A stretch of DNA of 64,000 nt from Mesobacillus subterraneus (GCF_020524355.2 NZ_CP129019.1:3472001-3536000); one strand, 5' to 3'; positions 1 to 9,138 are shown, numbered from the stretch's first letter. Program-made: numbers and translations. The notes: a model not told the origin generated them from the letters alone.

Positions 1-59
1 TAAGAAGAAACTCCAATCCGCACCATTTCGTGGTCATCTACAAACACAACTTTAATCAT
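1..59 (-). CDS. liaR: LiaR response regulator (partial, N-terminus only)
   Basis: The gene runs off the left edge of the window, so only about 19 codons are visible. They read MIKVVFVDDHEMVRIGVSS, the typical start of a NarL/LuxR-type receiver with the acidic DD pair at residues 8-9. The ATG lies inside the end of liaS (8-bp overlap), so translation is probably coupled. Its position behind liaF and liaS supports LiaR, the regulator that activates liaIH on cell-envelope stress. The DNA-binding domain is outside the window. Confidence 0.85.
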   Translation of the reverse strand, partial: MIKVVFVDDHEMVRIGVSS

Positions 60-1099
60 TCTTCTCACCCGCCACCACTAATATTGGAACCTTGACCTCA
101 AGTCTGGTCCCTTTATTTTCTACACTGACAATCTTCAATGTACCGCCGATTTCCCCGGCACGTTCATGCATATTCTGGAGGCCATATGATCCTGCTTTTG
201 TTTCTTCTACGCTAAAACCAATACCATCATCAACCACGCGCATAATCACTTTATCATCACGCTTGATCAACAATACTTCGAGCTCTTCTGCTTTTGCATG
301 GCGAAGCGTATTCGAAACAGACTCCTGAAGGATGCGGAATAAGTGGTCTTCGACTCCTTTATCCAACGGAAACGGCTCGACCTTCCACTTGATATTCATG
401 GTGACTTTTTGTCTTAATTCGATTAACAGCTCCTCGATTCCTTCCTGCAGGCATTTCCCTTTCAAGGCAACCGGCCGCAAATGCAAAAGCAACGCTCTCA
501 TTTCGAGCTGCGACTGATGAATCATTTCCTCAACCATTTTCAATTGCTTCGCTTCTCGTTCCTCTGACGGACCCTTTGTTTCATTGATTGCGGACATCAG
601 CATCGATGCCGCAAAAAGCTGCTGGCTGACCGAATCATGCAATTCCCTGGGCAAGCCTGTTGCGCTCCTGCGAAATGATTTCCTGAATCCGCGACTCTTG
701 CTCCTCTGCTTTTTCAGTCGCAAGTCTCTGTGACAACATTGCTTTTTCAGAGATTTGCTTATGCAGCTTGCCGACTCTTTTCGAAATCGATGAAATTTCC
801 GCGTATGCCTGATTCTGTTCAATCTCAGGCTCCTGTCCTTCCTCCAGCTGAAATAGCCAGTTGTCAACCGTACCGAATTGTTTCCTCCAGTAGGTTCCTG
901 ACAACATACCGAAAGCAACGCCCAACACGACACTAATGCTGAAGGTGAAAATAATGAAAGGAATATCCATCAGCTCACGGTTCCACAGATCAGAAAGCTT
1001 CGCCACGGGAAAAACAAACACAAAAGACACAGTCACCGCTATGAATAAAATAATCCCGAGGGTCAAGCCCCATAAGATTTGGCGCATAGCTGTCGTCAT
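52..1099 (-). pseudogene. liaS: LiaS sensor histidine kinase, split by a +1 frameshift
   Basis: Intramembrane-sensing kinase of the Lia envelope-stress system; it phosphorylates LiaR and is held inactive by LiaF. The N-terminal part has two membrane segments (about residues 8-30 and 45-65) and a coiled linker ending ISQERNRLA. The frame then changes, and the next segment continues with RELHDSVSQQLFAASM, the HisKA_3 phosphoacceptor box, followed by a HATPase_c domain (DDGIGF, GLQNMHERA). Removing one G from the GGG at 649-651 restores one reading frame of about 348 residues. The single-base change in an otherwise intact gene suggests a sequencing error. It overlaps liaF by 4 bp and liaR by 8 bp. 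Confidence 0.9.
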
Positions 1100-1830
1100 A
1101 TCCGTTTCACCTCGATATTACCAACAAGCATCAAGGTGAAAATCTTAACCTTTTGTTCTGCTTCGTCATAGCCTGGTGTCTGTAAATACAGACTCTGGTT
1201 CAGCACCCTTCCTTCCTCATGCTCAAATACTTCAGCAGACCCAATGACTGACGAATGCCGGAGGGTGACCTCTAAATCATATGGCACATACACTTTTACA
1301 TTGCCAATGATATTACGGATAAAAATAACTGTTTCTCCCTTTGGCAGCACCGTCAGGCTCAGGTCAAGCACACTGTCGCCAATCCCGGTCTGGATATTGA
1401 CATCGTTCCATTCATATACATGAGACGGCGTTTCCTGATGGCCAAACAGACGATTTTTAAAAAGAGGAGGCTTTTCAATCAGCATTTCCTTCCTGACTTC
1501 TTTTTCAGGCTCCTGTAAAACTGGCGTGATCACTTCTGGCTTCTTTTTCGACTGTGCAAATTGATAGGCAAGATAGATCAGCACCGCCAATAAGAAAAAC
1601 CTGAACGTCATCATGCTGAAAACACTGCTCAGGAAAAAGAACAAACCTACCCAGAACAATAGCTTTCCAGATTTCTTAGGCATTAAAGAGCGACCGAAAT
1701 AAACCATCGCTCCGCTCGCAAGAAGGGAGAAAATCAGTCCTTCGTTAAAAAATGAAACTTCGAGCAAAAGCAAAATAAGTCCTGTAATAACAATCCAGCT
1801 TACATAATCATTCTTCATGTTGTTCAACAT
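1096..1830 (-). CDS. liaF: LiaF, membrane inhibitor of LiaRS
   Basis: 244 residues. About four hydrophobic segments lie in the first 95 residues, followed by a soluble C-terminal domain of the cell-wall-active antibiotics response type (LiaF-like, DUF2154), including GDSVLDLSLTVLPKGETVI. In Bacillus LiaF keeps LiaS off until the envelope is damaged. The start at 1830 follows a GGGAGG site seven bases upstream, and the stop overlaps the liaS start by 4 bp. No liaG gene is present between liaH and liaF, unlike B. subtilis. Confidence 0.93.
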   Translation of the reverse strand: MLNNMKNDYVSWIVITGLILLLLEVSFFNEGLIFSLLASGAMVYFGRSLMPKKSGKLLFWVGLFFFLSSVFSMMTFRFFLLAVLIYLAYQFAQSKKKPEVITPVLQEPEKEVRKEMLIEKPPLFKNRLFGHQETPSHVYEWNDVNIQTGIGDSVLDLSLTVLPKGETVIFIRNIIGNVKVYVPYDLEVTLRHSSVIGSAEVFEHEEGRVLNQSLYLQTPGYDEAEQKVKIFTLMLVGNIEVKRI

Positions 1831-1923
1831 GCTGGTTCCTCCCTTCCTCTAGATTTATTTTAAAAATGGAATACACATGATAGAGGATTGGTAATATGAA
1901 GTCCTTTCGAGGTGATACTCAAA

Positions 1924-1943
1924 AGGCGCAGGTGCCTGCGCCT
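1924..1943 (-). terminator. Hairpin between liaH and liaF (weak terminator)
   Basis: A near-perfect palindrome (AGGCGCAGG, TG, CCTGCGCCT) lies just after the liaH stop and is followed on the minus strand by a short TTTT run. It would limit read-through from the strongly induced liaIH genes into liaFSR, as is known for the B. subtilis locus. Confidence 0.6.
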
Positions 1944-1967
1944 CTATAGAATACCATGTTTTGCCTA

Positions 1968-2612
1968 TTAAATAGTATGTGATTCTTTACTTTTAAACTC
2001 TTTTTCCAGCTGGGCAATCCTGCTGTCAATTGTATTGCGGTTGTAAGTGCTATTTACTTTCTCCTCTAGATGGTCAAGGTAGGTTTCCATCTCTGCAAAT
2101 CTTGAATAGGCTTTGTCGGAATTTGAATGGTTATCGATCACCTGGTCCATCCTGTAATTGGCGCGCGTCACATTTTCACGTCCCATCATTTCAAGGCGGC
2201 GGATGTGCATATCTTTTAGCTTATGATTCATCTCTTCATACTTCCGCTCAAGCTCAAGCTGTTGTTTGACAGCGTTATCCATTGCTTCTTTCAACCTGGC
2301 AGCTCGCTCTTCATATTGGTTCTGCTCCTGCTGTGCAAACTCCTGAAGGTTGGATTCTCCAGCTCTCATTGCGACCTCGGATTGGTATTTTCTCTTTTCA
2401 GCCATTTCAAGCGCTTGCTGATGCTCGCGTGCAAACTGTGCCTTCAATTGTCCCTGACGCTCAAGAAGCTTTCTGACCTTTTCTGTTTCGTTTTCACATT
2501 CACGAAGATACTGATTCAACAGCGCGATCGGATTTTTCTTTTCCTTCTGGTCAAGTGCCTCGTGAAGATCTGCCATTACCGTGTTTTTAATTCTTGTTAA
2601 TAGATTTGCCAT
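1968..2612 (-). CDS. liaH: LiaH, PspA/IM30-family membrane-stress protein
   Basis: 214 residues, almost entirely charged coiled coil, with the family opening MANLLTRIKNTVMADLHEALDQ. PspA/IM30 proteins assemble into large rings or rods at damaged membranes and slow proton leakage. In Bacillus LiaH is the main target of LiaR and is recruited to the membrane by LiaI, encoded 22 bp upstream. A clear AAGGAGAG site precedes the ATG. Length and helical layout match LiaH (about 225 residues). Confidence 0.93.
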   Translation of the reverse strand: MANLLTRIKNTVMADLHEALDQKEKKNPIALLNQYLRECENETEKVRKLLERQGQLKAQFAREHQQALEMAEKRKYQSEVAMRAGESNLQEFAQQEQNQYEERAARLKEAMDNAVKQQLELERKYEEMNHKLKDMHIRRLEMMGRENVTRANYRMDQVIDNHSNSDKAYSRFAEMETYLDHLEEKVNSTYNRNTIDSRIAQLEKEFKSKESHTI

Positions 2613-2634
2613 TTGAAAATCTCTCCTTTTAGAA

Positions 2635-2979
2635 TTAGTTATTTTTCAACTCTGCCCATTGCTTTTCGAAGTTGACGAAAGGATCGCTTTCTTCGCGGAT
2701 TGCTTCTTCTTTTTTGTCCCAGTTTTTATATACTAGGTACAGGACATAAGCAGCTGCGATCCCGAGGATTGCTGGTACGTTAGAAGCAGTTGCCATCAAG
2801 ATGATGAAGCCGACGATTCCCCAGCCAATTTTTGCGGCAGTCGAGTCAGTCTTTAAAAATTGCTTGACGACGAAGTAGAGCACCAGCAAGCTGACCCCAA
2901 GTCCGACGAGTGGACCAAGGTTAGAAATCAGCACCATGGCTGCTATGAAGCCGGCAACAAGTAAACCAAATTTTTTCAT
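2635..2979 (-). CDS. liaI: LiaI-like small membrane protein
   Basis: 114 residues with two to three hydrophobic segments in the first 85 residues and a charged C-terminal tail. It is the first gene of the liaIH pair; LiaI is known as the membrane anchor for LiaH. I chose the ATG at 2979 because AAGGAGG lies about eight bases upstream; the TTG at 2985 is too close to that site. Similar proteins are sometimes annotated only as hypothetical membrane proteins. The name rests mainly on position next to liaH. Confidence 0.8.
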   Translation of the reverse strand: MKKFGLLVAGFIAAMVLISNLGPLVGLGVSLLVLYFVVKQFLKTDSTAAKIGWGIVGFIILMATASNVPAILGIAAAYVLYLVYKNWDKKEEAIREESDPFVNFEKQWAELKNN

Positions 2980-3006
2980 GTTCAATTCCTCCTTATCTCT
3001 TATGAT

Positions 3007-3072
3007 TACATCTTACCTTTCTCGCAAAAATTCAATAACGTGCCTGAGCTTGATTTTGCGGTAGGACCTGAG
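3007..3072 (-). promoter_or_regulatory. Putative liaI promoter and LiaR site
   Basis: A sigma-A-like pair (TTGAAT at 3030-3035, GATGTA at 3007-3012, 17-bp spacer) precedes liaI. Just upstream are two direct CTCAGG copies (3043-3048 and 3067-3072), 24 bp apart, in the place where LiaR would bind. The -10 box is weak and the LiaR assignment is only positional. Confidence 0.35.
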
Positions 3073-3159
3073 GCTTAGGGAAGCGCAGGACTATAGGTAG
3101 TGTCTGTTCTTTGAGGGCATTAGAATTCTTTTTTTCTGCGATATTGGCCAATAATCTGA

Positions 3160-3545
3160 TATACCGGCACAAGAACAAAAAGCGCAAGCGCCTCGTTCAG
3201 CCCCGACAAGCGCTGGAGGGCTGACCGGTGAAGTCGTTCTTTGACTTCACCTGAGCGGACCGAAACTGAAATGTATAGCCGACTGTTCAGAAACGCAGAA
3301 AACTGGAGACTCCGACAAAGAAGCGCTTTTTGCTTCTGCCGCCGGAGTTGAAGTTTCGGAGTTTCTAGGAGGCGACACTAGACAATTCGAAAAGCGAAGG
3401 CGACTGCTCAACTCCGACTAGCGCTGAAGGGCCTGACATTGAAGTCGGTCTTTGACTTCATTGGCAGGACCGAAGCGTCTCGAGGAGTTAGGAGCCGCAG
3501 CTAGACAAGCGACTCGAGGGGCTAGGCGCGGGAGCTGGATTTAAA
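3160..3545. repeat. Modular intergenic repeat, copy 1
   Basis: This part of the gap between liaI and the CAP gene carries a diverged copy of the repeat block seen again at 7.8-8.9 kb. It opens with AAAGCGCAAGCGCC, contains the hairpin GTGAAGTC/GACTTCAC and an AGAAGC/GCTTCT hairpin, and ends in GGGGCTAGGCGCGGGAGCTGG. It looks like one long (A-type) module joined to a short (B-type) module. I see no gene in it; the rest of the 2980-3650 gap holds the liaI promoter and a terminator. Confidence 0.8.
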
Positions 3546-3603
3546 AAAACATGTAGTTTTCCACACTAAATAATTTTATAATTTCCTGGTAAACAATAAA
3601 AAA

Positions 3604-3633
3604 AATAACCCAGTGGCTATTCACTGGGTTATT
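3604..3633 (-). terminator. Rho-independent terminator of the LysM-CAP gene
   Basis: A perfect 12-bp inverted repeat (AATAACCCAGTG and its complement) with a 6-nt loop, followed on the minus strand by a run of T, lies 18 bp beyond the stop of the CAP gene. Confidence 0.9.
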
Positions 3634-3650
3634 TCCATACGAGATATTAT

Positions 3651-4259
3651 TTATTTTGCGATAAACATTTGTGTCCAATAGTGTCCATACGATCCGCCAG
3701 TTGCATGTCCAACACCGATATGGGTGTATGTAGGGCTAAGGATATTTTTGCGGTGGCCAGGACTGTTCATCCATGATTGGACTACTTCACTTGGTGTCCT
3801 TTGCCCGGCAGCGATATTTTCACCGGCGCTTCTGTAATTGATACCAAAGTTTTTCATCATCGTGAACGGGCTGCCATAGGTCGGACTTGTATGGGAGAAA
3901 TAATTTTTGTCTCTCATATCAGCAGATTTATATCGTGCAACCCTGGAAAGCTGCCAGTCAGCAGCGAGCGGTTTCAGGCCATTCTTGGCACGCTCTTGAT
4001 TTGTCAGCTGGATTACCTGGCTTTCTATGCTCTTTGTTGCTCTTATAGTAGGGATATTCACCCTCTGGCCAGGATAAATCAAGTTCGGATTTTTAAACTG
4101 TGGGTTGGCGGCGATGATTTCCGAAAGGCCAACCTGGTACCTGACTGATATTTTCCATAGAGTGTCACCAGACCGTACCGTGTGGACCTGTTGGGCAAAC
4201 GAAACCGTCGGGATTGCCATTACGATCAATAATAAGGCTAAGATTATTTTTTTGAACAC
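3651..4259 (-). CDS. Secreted LysM-CAP domain protein (YkwD-like)
   Basis: 202 residues: a signal peptide (about 1-22, ending VSFAQ), one LysM peptidoglycan-binding domain (about 25-70, HTVRSGDTLWKISVRYQV) and a CAP/SCP domain (about 80-202) with the conserved NQERAKNGL, FSHTSP, AGENIAAG and NSPGHRKNIL stretches. It should be exported and bound to the cell wall or spore coat. CAP domains of this bacterial group have no firmly established enzymatic activity. It is monocistronic, with its own terminator. It resembles SafA/YkwD-type proteins of spore-formers, but the exact orthologue cannot be fixed. Confidence 0.88.
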   Translation of the reverse strand: MFKKIILALLLIVMAIPTVSFAQQVHTVRSGDTLWKISVRYQVGLSEIIAANPQFKNPNLIYPGQRVNIPTIRATKSIESQVIQLTNQERAKNGLKPLAADWQLSRVARYKSADMRDKNYFSHTSPTYGSPFTMMKNFGINYRSAGENIAAGQRTPSEVVQSWMNSPGHRKNILSPTYTHIGVGHATGGSYGHYWTQMFIAK

Positions 4260-4379
4260 AATACACTCCTCCTCAACTGATAGGATGAGATTATTTCAAG
4301 AAATTATACTTTATTATTTTTTGCGTGAAAACATCACGAAAACTGTGCATATAGTTTTATCAAGGGAGGAATGCGAATT

Positions 4380-4523
4380 ATGGGCTATCTTTGGGTGATG
4401 ACCATCGGTTTTGTCATTTGTCTCGGTTTAGTTGGCGGTTTTTTATTGTATTTTATCTCAACGGCTTTTAACCTGAAGGATGCAAGCCATATTGATCTAT
4501 TGGATACGAAGAAAGATGAGTAA
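4380..4523 (+). CDS. 47-residue single-pass membrane protein
   Basis: The frame reads MGYLWVMTIGF followed by a glycine-rich hydrophobic segment (about residues 5-27) and a polar tail ending DTKKDE. A GGGAGG site at 4364-4369 decides the start: it is about ten bases before the ATG at 4380 but touches the in-frame ATG at 4371, so 4380 is preferred. A bidirectional terminator follows within 20 bp. I do not recognise a family. It is a small orphan transcribed away from the CAP gene. Confidence 0.65.
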   Translation: MGYLWVMTIGFVICLGLVGGFLLYFISTAFNLKDASHIDLLDTKKDE

Positions 4524-4538
4524 CATTTAAAAATGCCA

Positions 4539-4567
4539 AAAGGCTGCCAATTGAATGGCAGCCCTTT
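4539..4567. terminator. Bidirectional terminator
   Basis: An inverted repeat (GGCTGCCA/TGGCAGCC, 6-nt loop) is flanked by A and T runs, between a small plus-strand gene and the minus-strand stress gene. It can serve both. Confidence 0.85.
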
Positions 4568-4580
4568 TTATGACATTTTT

Positions 4581-5153
4581 TTAAAAGTCGCGGGTGTTAT
4601 CAAAACGTGTGTTGGCAGGGTTGTCCGAAGTAAGCGGTGCATCAACTGGGTCGTTAGTTCTTGTGCCGTCTAACCTAGCAGTTGTAGCATCGTCATTCAA
4701 GCCAACTCTGTTTTCGTCGCGTTCGACAACAACGAGAATCTTTCCTTCTTTTACATAGCCTTCATAGCGGTCAGCTTCATCTTCAGGAATACCCATTCCG
4801 ATCAATGCCCCAGTTAACCCGCCTGCACCTGCGCCTACTGCCGCGCCGGTAAGTGTCGCAGCGATTGGGCCTGCAGCTACAATTGGTCCAATGCCAGGAA
4901 TCGCCAGTGCTCCGATGCCTGCCAATAATCCAGTAAGGCCGCCTAATACGCCGCCTGTTGCCGCACCTGCAGCAAGACCTTCCTCAGTCTTAGTACCGGT
5001 AGCTTCGTTGACATCGTGAACCTCATCTTCGTTCTTACTGATAACAGAAATATCATCGGTTGAGTATCCCTGTCTTTTCAGGTCCTCAACAGCCTGGATT
5101 GCGTCTTGCTCATTATCATATACTCCAACAAGATGTTTTTCATGTTCAAACAT
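4581..5153 (-). CDS. General stress protein, YflT/17M-type domain
   Basis: 190 residues. Residues 6-65 form the general stress protein 17M-like domain (HLVGVYDNEQDAIQAVEDL), followed by a Gly/Ala-rich segment (about 70-120, GAATGGVLGGLTGLLAGIG) that could insert into a membrane or pack as a glycine zipper. The C-terminus is acidic, ending TRFDNTRDF. It stands alone behind a near-consensus sigma-B promoter, so it is probably induced by general stress and stationary phase. Molecular function is unknown for the family. Confidence 0.82.
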   Translation of the reverse strand: MFEHEKHLVGVYDNEQDAIQAVEDLKRQGYSTDDISVISKNEDEVHDVNEATGTKTEEGLAAGAATGGVLGGLTGLLAGIGALAIPGIGPIVAAGPIAATLTGAAVGAGAGGLTGALIGMGIPEDEADRYEGYVKEGKILVVVERDENRVGLNDDATTARLDGTRTNDPVDAPLTSDNPANTRFDNTRDF

Positions 5154-5190
5154 AATAAAAGCCTCCTTTAGACGAGTAGTCCTTATAAAA

Positions 5191-5215
5191 ATACCCGCAT
5201 ACAGGAGACGTAAAC
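5191..5215 (-). promoter_or_regulatory. Sigma-B promoter of the stress gene
   Basis: On the minus strand GTTTAC (5210-5215) and GGGTAT (5191-5196) are separated by 13 bases. This matches the sigma-B consensus GTTTAA-N12-14-GGGTAT except for the last base of the -35. An AAAGGAGG site follows at 5162-5169. Confidence 0.85.
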
Positions 5216-5228
5216 CTCATGTCGAACA

Positions 5229-6533
5229 TTATTGTCTGTTGTGATAAACAGATACCGTCTTTTTCAAAACGGAGGAGACTTCAGTCAAATTCTCTGCAGT
5301 AGCCGTAATTTCCCTGACAGTCTCGCCTTGTTTTTCAAACCCTGCTGCCATTTCAGCTATTCCAGCACTATTGATTTCTAAAATTCCTATTGTTTCATTA
5401 TTCATGGATGAAAGCTTATTAGTCTGTAGATTCAAATCGTCCGCAGAGTGAGTAATCCGTCCGATCTCATTTTGAATAGACAAGATCCCTTCCCTCATAT
5501 CACGATATTGGGACTGAACATTCCCAAATAAACGGCTTCCCTTTTGGACTTCCAGGCTCCCACCAGCCATGACTTCCACCATTTTATTAATTTCCGCACG
5601 GACATCTTCAATGATTTCCTGAATCTGTTTTGAAGCTGTTAGTGATTGTTCTGCCAATTGGCGCACTTCCCCAGCCACTACAGCAAACCCTTTCCCTTGG
5701 TCCCCGGCACGCGCCGCCTCAATCGCTGCATTCAATGCTAGCAGATTCGTTTGATTGGCAATCCCGGAAATCAAATTAACAATCTTGTCGATTTCATTTG
5801 TTTTCATTGCCAACTGCCCAGCATCCTCAGCTGCCTGACTCGAAATTTGTTCCATGTAACCCACCTGATTACTCGTTTCACTGATCAGGCTCATACCTTC
5901 TTCACTTTGTCTTGCATTGTTAGTAGACATTAATTCGATACGGTTTGCCAGGTCAGCAATTTCATGGATCCTATTCACCATGCTATCAACAATATCAATT
6001 AATAAGACAGAATGTCCTTGCTGCTGTTGGGCACCTGCCGAGATTTTCCGGATAGATGAATTGATGACCTCACTTTCTTTTTCATGACCTTGTGAACTGT
6101 CATAGAGCTGTTTGGCAGAGTCATGCAACAACTGTGTATTACTTTGGCATTGCTCTACAAGTACCCGTAACTGGCTGATCATTGAGTCAAAATGGACTGT
6201 CAGCTTTCCGATTTCATCATTAGTCTCGTTATCCAGATGTACCGATAAGTCACCCTGTACAATTTTTTGAGTAGCCTCTGTAAGACGATCGATAGGCCGG
6301 ATGACTCTTTTGAATAAAATCATGATAAAAATAAGGCAGCCAATTGAAATAAGTGTTCCCGCGATTGAGGTTGAGTAAATGCTTTTCGTCACTAAATCGG
6401 AAGGGTCGGAATTTCCTTTGAATTGATTCAATAAGTAGAAATTATAAATCGTTGATACAGCATAAACAAAGAACAACAATCCAAAAAAGGCAAAAACCTT
6501 TGTTTTCAACGAGAGATGATTAAACCCTTGCAT
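5229..6533 (-). CDS. Methyl-accepting chemotaxis protein
   Basis: 434 residues. Two membrane segments (about 13-30 and 53-72) enclose only a short loop, so there is no large extracellular sensor domain. A HAMP linker (about 73-125, [18 protein letters not shown]) and the signalling coiled coil with its hairpin tip follow ([20 protein letters not shown], then [20 protein letters not shown] with D in place of the first G). It should control CheA. With such a small loop it may sense membrane state, cytoplasmic cues, or a partner protein. It is monocistronic. Confidence 0.92.
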   Translation of the reverse strand: MQGFNHLSLKTKVFAFFGLLFFVYAVSTIYNFYLLNQFKGNSDPSDLVTKSIYSTSIAGTLISIGCLIFIMILFKRVIRPIDRLTEATQKIVQGDLSVHLDNETNDEIGKLTVHFDSMISQLRVLVEQCQSNTQLLHDSAKQLYDSSQGHEKESEVINSSIRKISAGAQQQQGHSVLLIDIVDSMVNRIHEIADLANRIELMSTNNARQSEEGMSLISETSNQVGYMEQISSQAAEDAGQLAMKTNEIDKIVNLISGIANQTNLLALNAAIEAARAGDQGKGFAVVAGEVRQLAEQSLTASKQIQEIIEDVRAEINKMVEVMAGGSLEVQKGSRLFGNVQSQYRDMREGILSIQNEIGRITHSADDLNLQTNKLSSMNNETIGILEINSAGIAEMAAGFEKQGETVREITATAENLTEVSSVLKKTVSVYHNRQ

Positions 6534-6614
6534 CTCTTTTTCACTCCCTCAACAAACCCTGTAGAGTATGTAATCTTTGATATTCATATGATATCAAAGA
6601 AAGTGAATTTTTTG

Positions 6615-7772
6615 TTATCTATGATTAAATTTTTCTCCAGATAGAACCAGCGCTGCCTTAAATTGTTCAATAATATCCTGGCTGTTTTCGATTCCAACTG
6701 AAATCCTCACTAAGCGATATGTAATGCCAAGCTCTGCCTGCGCCTGTGGAGGCAGTGCGCGGTGGGAGGTTTTCAGCGGATGGGAAACTGTCGTTTCGAC
6801 TCCCGCAAGTGTTGGCACGATTTTTACCCAGCCAAGCGATTTGAAAAATAAATCGGTATCCACGTGTTCTGCCAGTTCAATCGTCACGATCGCACCAAAT
6901 CCTTTTTCACCCTCAGCGAATGGATAATATACTTTTGCGACATTTTGATTGTCACTAAGACTGTCAGCCAGCAACCTTGCATTTTCCGATTGAGCCTTCA
7001 TTCTTAACGCCAGAGTCTTCAATCCCCTGCATGTCAGCCAGGCCTCAAACGGACTGAGGTTCGCCCCAAGATTAACAATTCGAGCACGCGCTTCTGCAAT
7101 TAGTTCCTTTTTGCCAACAACAACACCTGAAGTGACATCACTGTGACCTCCGATGTATTTCGTTGCGCTGTGGACGACCAGGTCGGCTCCGAGTAAAAAC
7201 GGACGGACATGGAGCGGAGTAGCGAATGTGTTGTCAACCAAAACAGTGAGATTTCTATTTTTAGCCAGTGAAATGACTTCCTCTAGTTTTTCAACACGGA
7301 GGAGCGGATTGGTGATGGACTCCGTGTAAAGAAGCTTCGTATTCTGTTTGATTGCCTGTTTAACTTTGTCCAGGTCAGAAAAAGATACAAACGTCGTTTC
7401 GATCCCAAAGCGTTCAAGCTCAGCTTTCAGCATATGGAAGCTCCCGCCATATACATCATCGGCTGCAACGATATGATCTCCGTTCCTCGCTACAGCCAAA
7501 ACTCCCGCTAAAATAGCGGCCAAACCAGAGGAAGCAGCTACCCCGTCTTCCGCGTATTCAAGTGCCGCTACAGATTGACCAAGTTCATCGGTATTAGGGT
7601 TCCCTACCCTAGAATACAGATAGCTTCCTTCTCCCTGATAAAATCCCTCAAGCTCGTCAAGATCATTAAACGTAAACGCTGACGTCTGATAAATTGGTGT
7701 CGCTTTGCTTTTGATTCCCTTTTGCTTCGTATGTATTGAATGAAGTACTTCAGTTTCAAATCTCTTTGCCAT
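6615..7772 (-). CDS. Cys/Met-metabolism PLP enzyme (cystathionine gamma-synthase/lyase or methionine gamma-lyase type)
   Basis: About 385 residues of the Cys_Met_Meta_PP family. Visible motifs are SRVGNPNTDELGQSVAALE near the N-terminus, AADDVYGGSFHML, the aspartate that binds the cofactor in LVDNTFATP, and the PLP lysine in SATKYIGGHSDV. It cleaves or forms C-S bonds in methionine/cysteine metabolism; exact substrate cannot be told from sequence. The ATG at 7772 is preferred because GCAGGTG lies six bases upstream; an in-frame GTG at 7781 overlaps that site. The nearest upstream control element on this strand is a SAM riboswitch at 9.0 kb, which fits its role although 1.2 kb of repeats lie in between. 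Confidence 0.88.
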   Translation of the reverse strand: MAKRFETEVLHSIHTKQKGIKSKATPIYQTSAFTFNDLDELEGFYQGEGSYLYSRVGNPNTDELGQSVAALEYAEDGVAASSGLAAILAGVLAVARNGDHIVAADDVYGGSFHMLKAELERFGIETTFVSFSDLDKVKQAIKQNTKLLYTESITNPLLRVEKLEEVISLAKNRNLTVLVDNTFATPLHVRPFLLGADLVVHSATKYIGGHSDVTSGVVVGKKELIAEARARIVNLGANLSPFEAWLTCRGLKTLALRMKAQSENARLLADSLSDNQNVAKVYYPFAEGEKGFGAIVTIELAEHVDTDLFFKSLGWVKIVPTLAGVETTVSHPLKTSHRALPPQAQAELGITYRLVRISVGIENSQDIIEQFKAALVLSGEKFNHR

Positions 7773-7799
7773 TTTTTTCACCTGCTTTTAGAATTTGAT

Positions 7800-8937
7800 A
7801 TTAACAATCGTAAGAAAAGCACAAGCGCCTTGGTCAGCCCCGACAAGCGCTGGAGGGCCGACCAGTGAAGTCGTTCTTTGACTTCACCTGAGCGGATCGA
7901 AATGGAAATGTATAGCCGACTGTCCAGAAACGGAGAAACTGGAGACTCCGACAAAGAAGCGCTTTTTGCTTCTGCCGGCGGAGTTGAAGTTTCGGAGTTT
8001 CTAGGAGGCGACACTAGACAAGCGACTCGAGCAGTTAGGAGCCGCAGCTAGACATGCAACTCGAGGGGCTAGGCGCTGGAGCTGGACACTAAGAAAAGCG
8101 CAAGCGCCTTGATCAGCCCCGACAAGCGCTGGAGGGCCTGACAGTGAAGTCGTTCTTTGACTTCATTGGCAGGACCGAAGCGACTCGAGGGGCTAGGCGC
8201 TGGAGCTGGACACTAAGAAAAGCGCAAGCGCCTTGATCAGCCCCGACAAGCGCTGGAGGGACTGACAGTGAAGTCGTTCTTTGACTTCATTGGCAGGACC
8301 GAAGCGACTCGAGGGGCTAGGCGCTGGAGCTGAACACTAAGAAAAGCGCAAGCGCCTTGATCAGCCCCGACAAGCGCTGGAGGGCCGACCAGTGAAGTCG
8401 TTCTTTGACTTCACCTGAGCGGATCGAAATGGAAATGTATAGCCGACTGTCCAGAAACGGAGAAACTGGAGACTCCGACAAAGAAGCGCTTTTTGCTTCT
8501 GCCGGCGGAGTTGAAGTTTCGGAGTTTCTAGGAGGCGACACTAGACAAGCGACTCGAGCAGTTAGGAGCCGCAGCTAGACATGCAACTCGAGGGGCTAAG
8601 TGCTGGAGCTGGACACTAAGAAAAGCGCAAGCGCCTTGATCAGCCCCGACAAGCGCTGGAGGGACTGACAGTGAAGTCGTTCTTTGACTTCATTGGCAGG
8701 ACCGAAGCGACTCGAGGGGCTAGGCGCTGGAGGGACTGACAGTGAAGTCGTTCTTTGACTTCATTGGCAGGACCGAAGCGACTCGAGGGGCTAGGCGCTG
8801 GAGCTGAACACTAAGAAAAGCGCAAGCGCCTTGATCAGCCCCGACAAGCGCTGGAGGGCCTGACAGTGAAGTCGTTCTTTGACTTCATTGGCAGGACCGA
8901 AGCGACTCGAGGGGCTAGGCGCTGGAGCTGGACACGA
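7800..8937. repeat. Array of modular intergenic repeats, copy 2
   Basis: About seven modules in tandem. Long A modules (about 280 bp) start near 7812 and 8338. Short B modules (about 124 bp) start near 8091, 8214, 8621 and 8812, and a partial one starts near 8728. Each begins with AAGCGCAAGCGCCTTG and ends GGCGCTGGAGCTGGACACT. All contain the hairpin GTGAAGTC/GACTTCAC or a close variant, and the A modules add the CTCCG/CGGAG hairpin enclosing AGAAGC/GCTTCT. The two A modules are nearly identical. Short open frames here are products of the repeat, not genes. The array lies between a riboswitch and the gene it would control. Confidence 0.92.
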
Positions 8938-8970
8938 ATCTAAGTCGAAAAATTTTATACTTTCATTCAT

Positions 8971-9110
8971 TAAAAAACCTCTCCAAATAAGGAGAGGTTA
9001 CAAATCAATCAGCCTCACTTATCTTCAGGAATTAGCACCTTTCATCATAAATGAAGGTTGCCGGGCTTCAAAGGGCCTGTCCCTCCGCCGCTCTGGATAA
9101 GAGTTATTAC
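8971..9110 (-). ncRNA. SAM-I (S-box) riboswitch with terminator
   Basis: On the minus strand the S-box core is clear: CTTATCCAGAG at the P1/P2 start, GGAGGGACAGGCCC, GAAGCCCGGCAACC, AAGGTGCTAATTCCTG and the closing GATAAGTGAG. Aptamer boundaries are about 9103 to 9014. It is followed by a perfect 9-bp terminator (AACCTCTCC/GGAGAGGTT, 8976-8999) and TTTTTT. GAGG of the P1 3' side can pair with CCTC of the terminator, giving the antiterminator. With SAM bound, transcription should stop. The next gene on this strand is the PLP enzyme that starts at 7772. Confidence 0.95.
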
Positions 9111-9138
9111 GGGTTAGAAAATAGTCTTTAATAGTTGC

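Noticed and set aside
7778..8541. Two near-identical 74-78-residue frames in the repeat block
   Set aside because: They are the same repeat module read on the minus strand, with no RBS and no relation to codon usage of neighbours.
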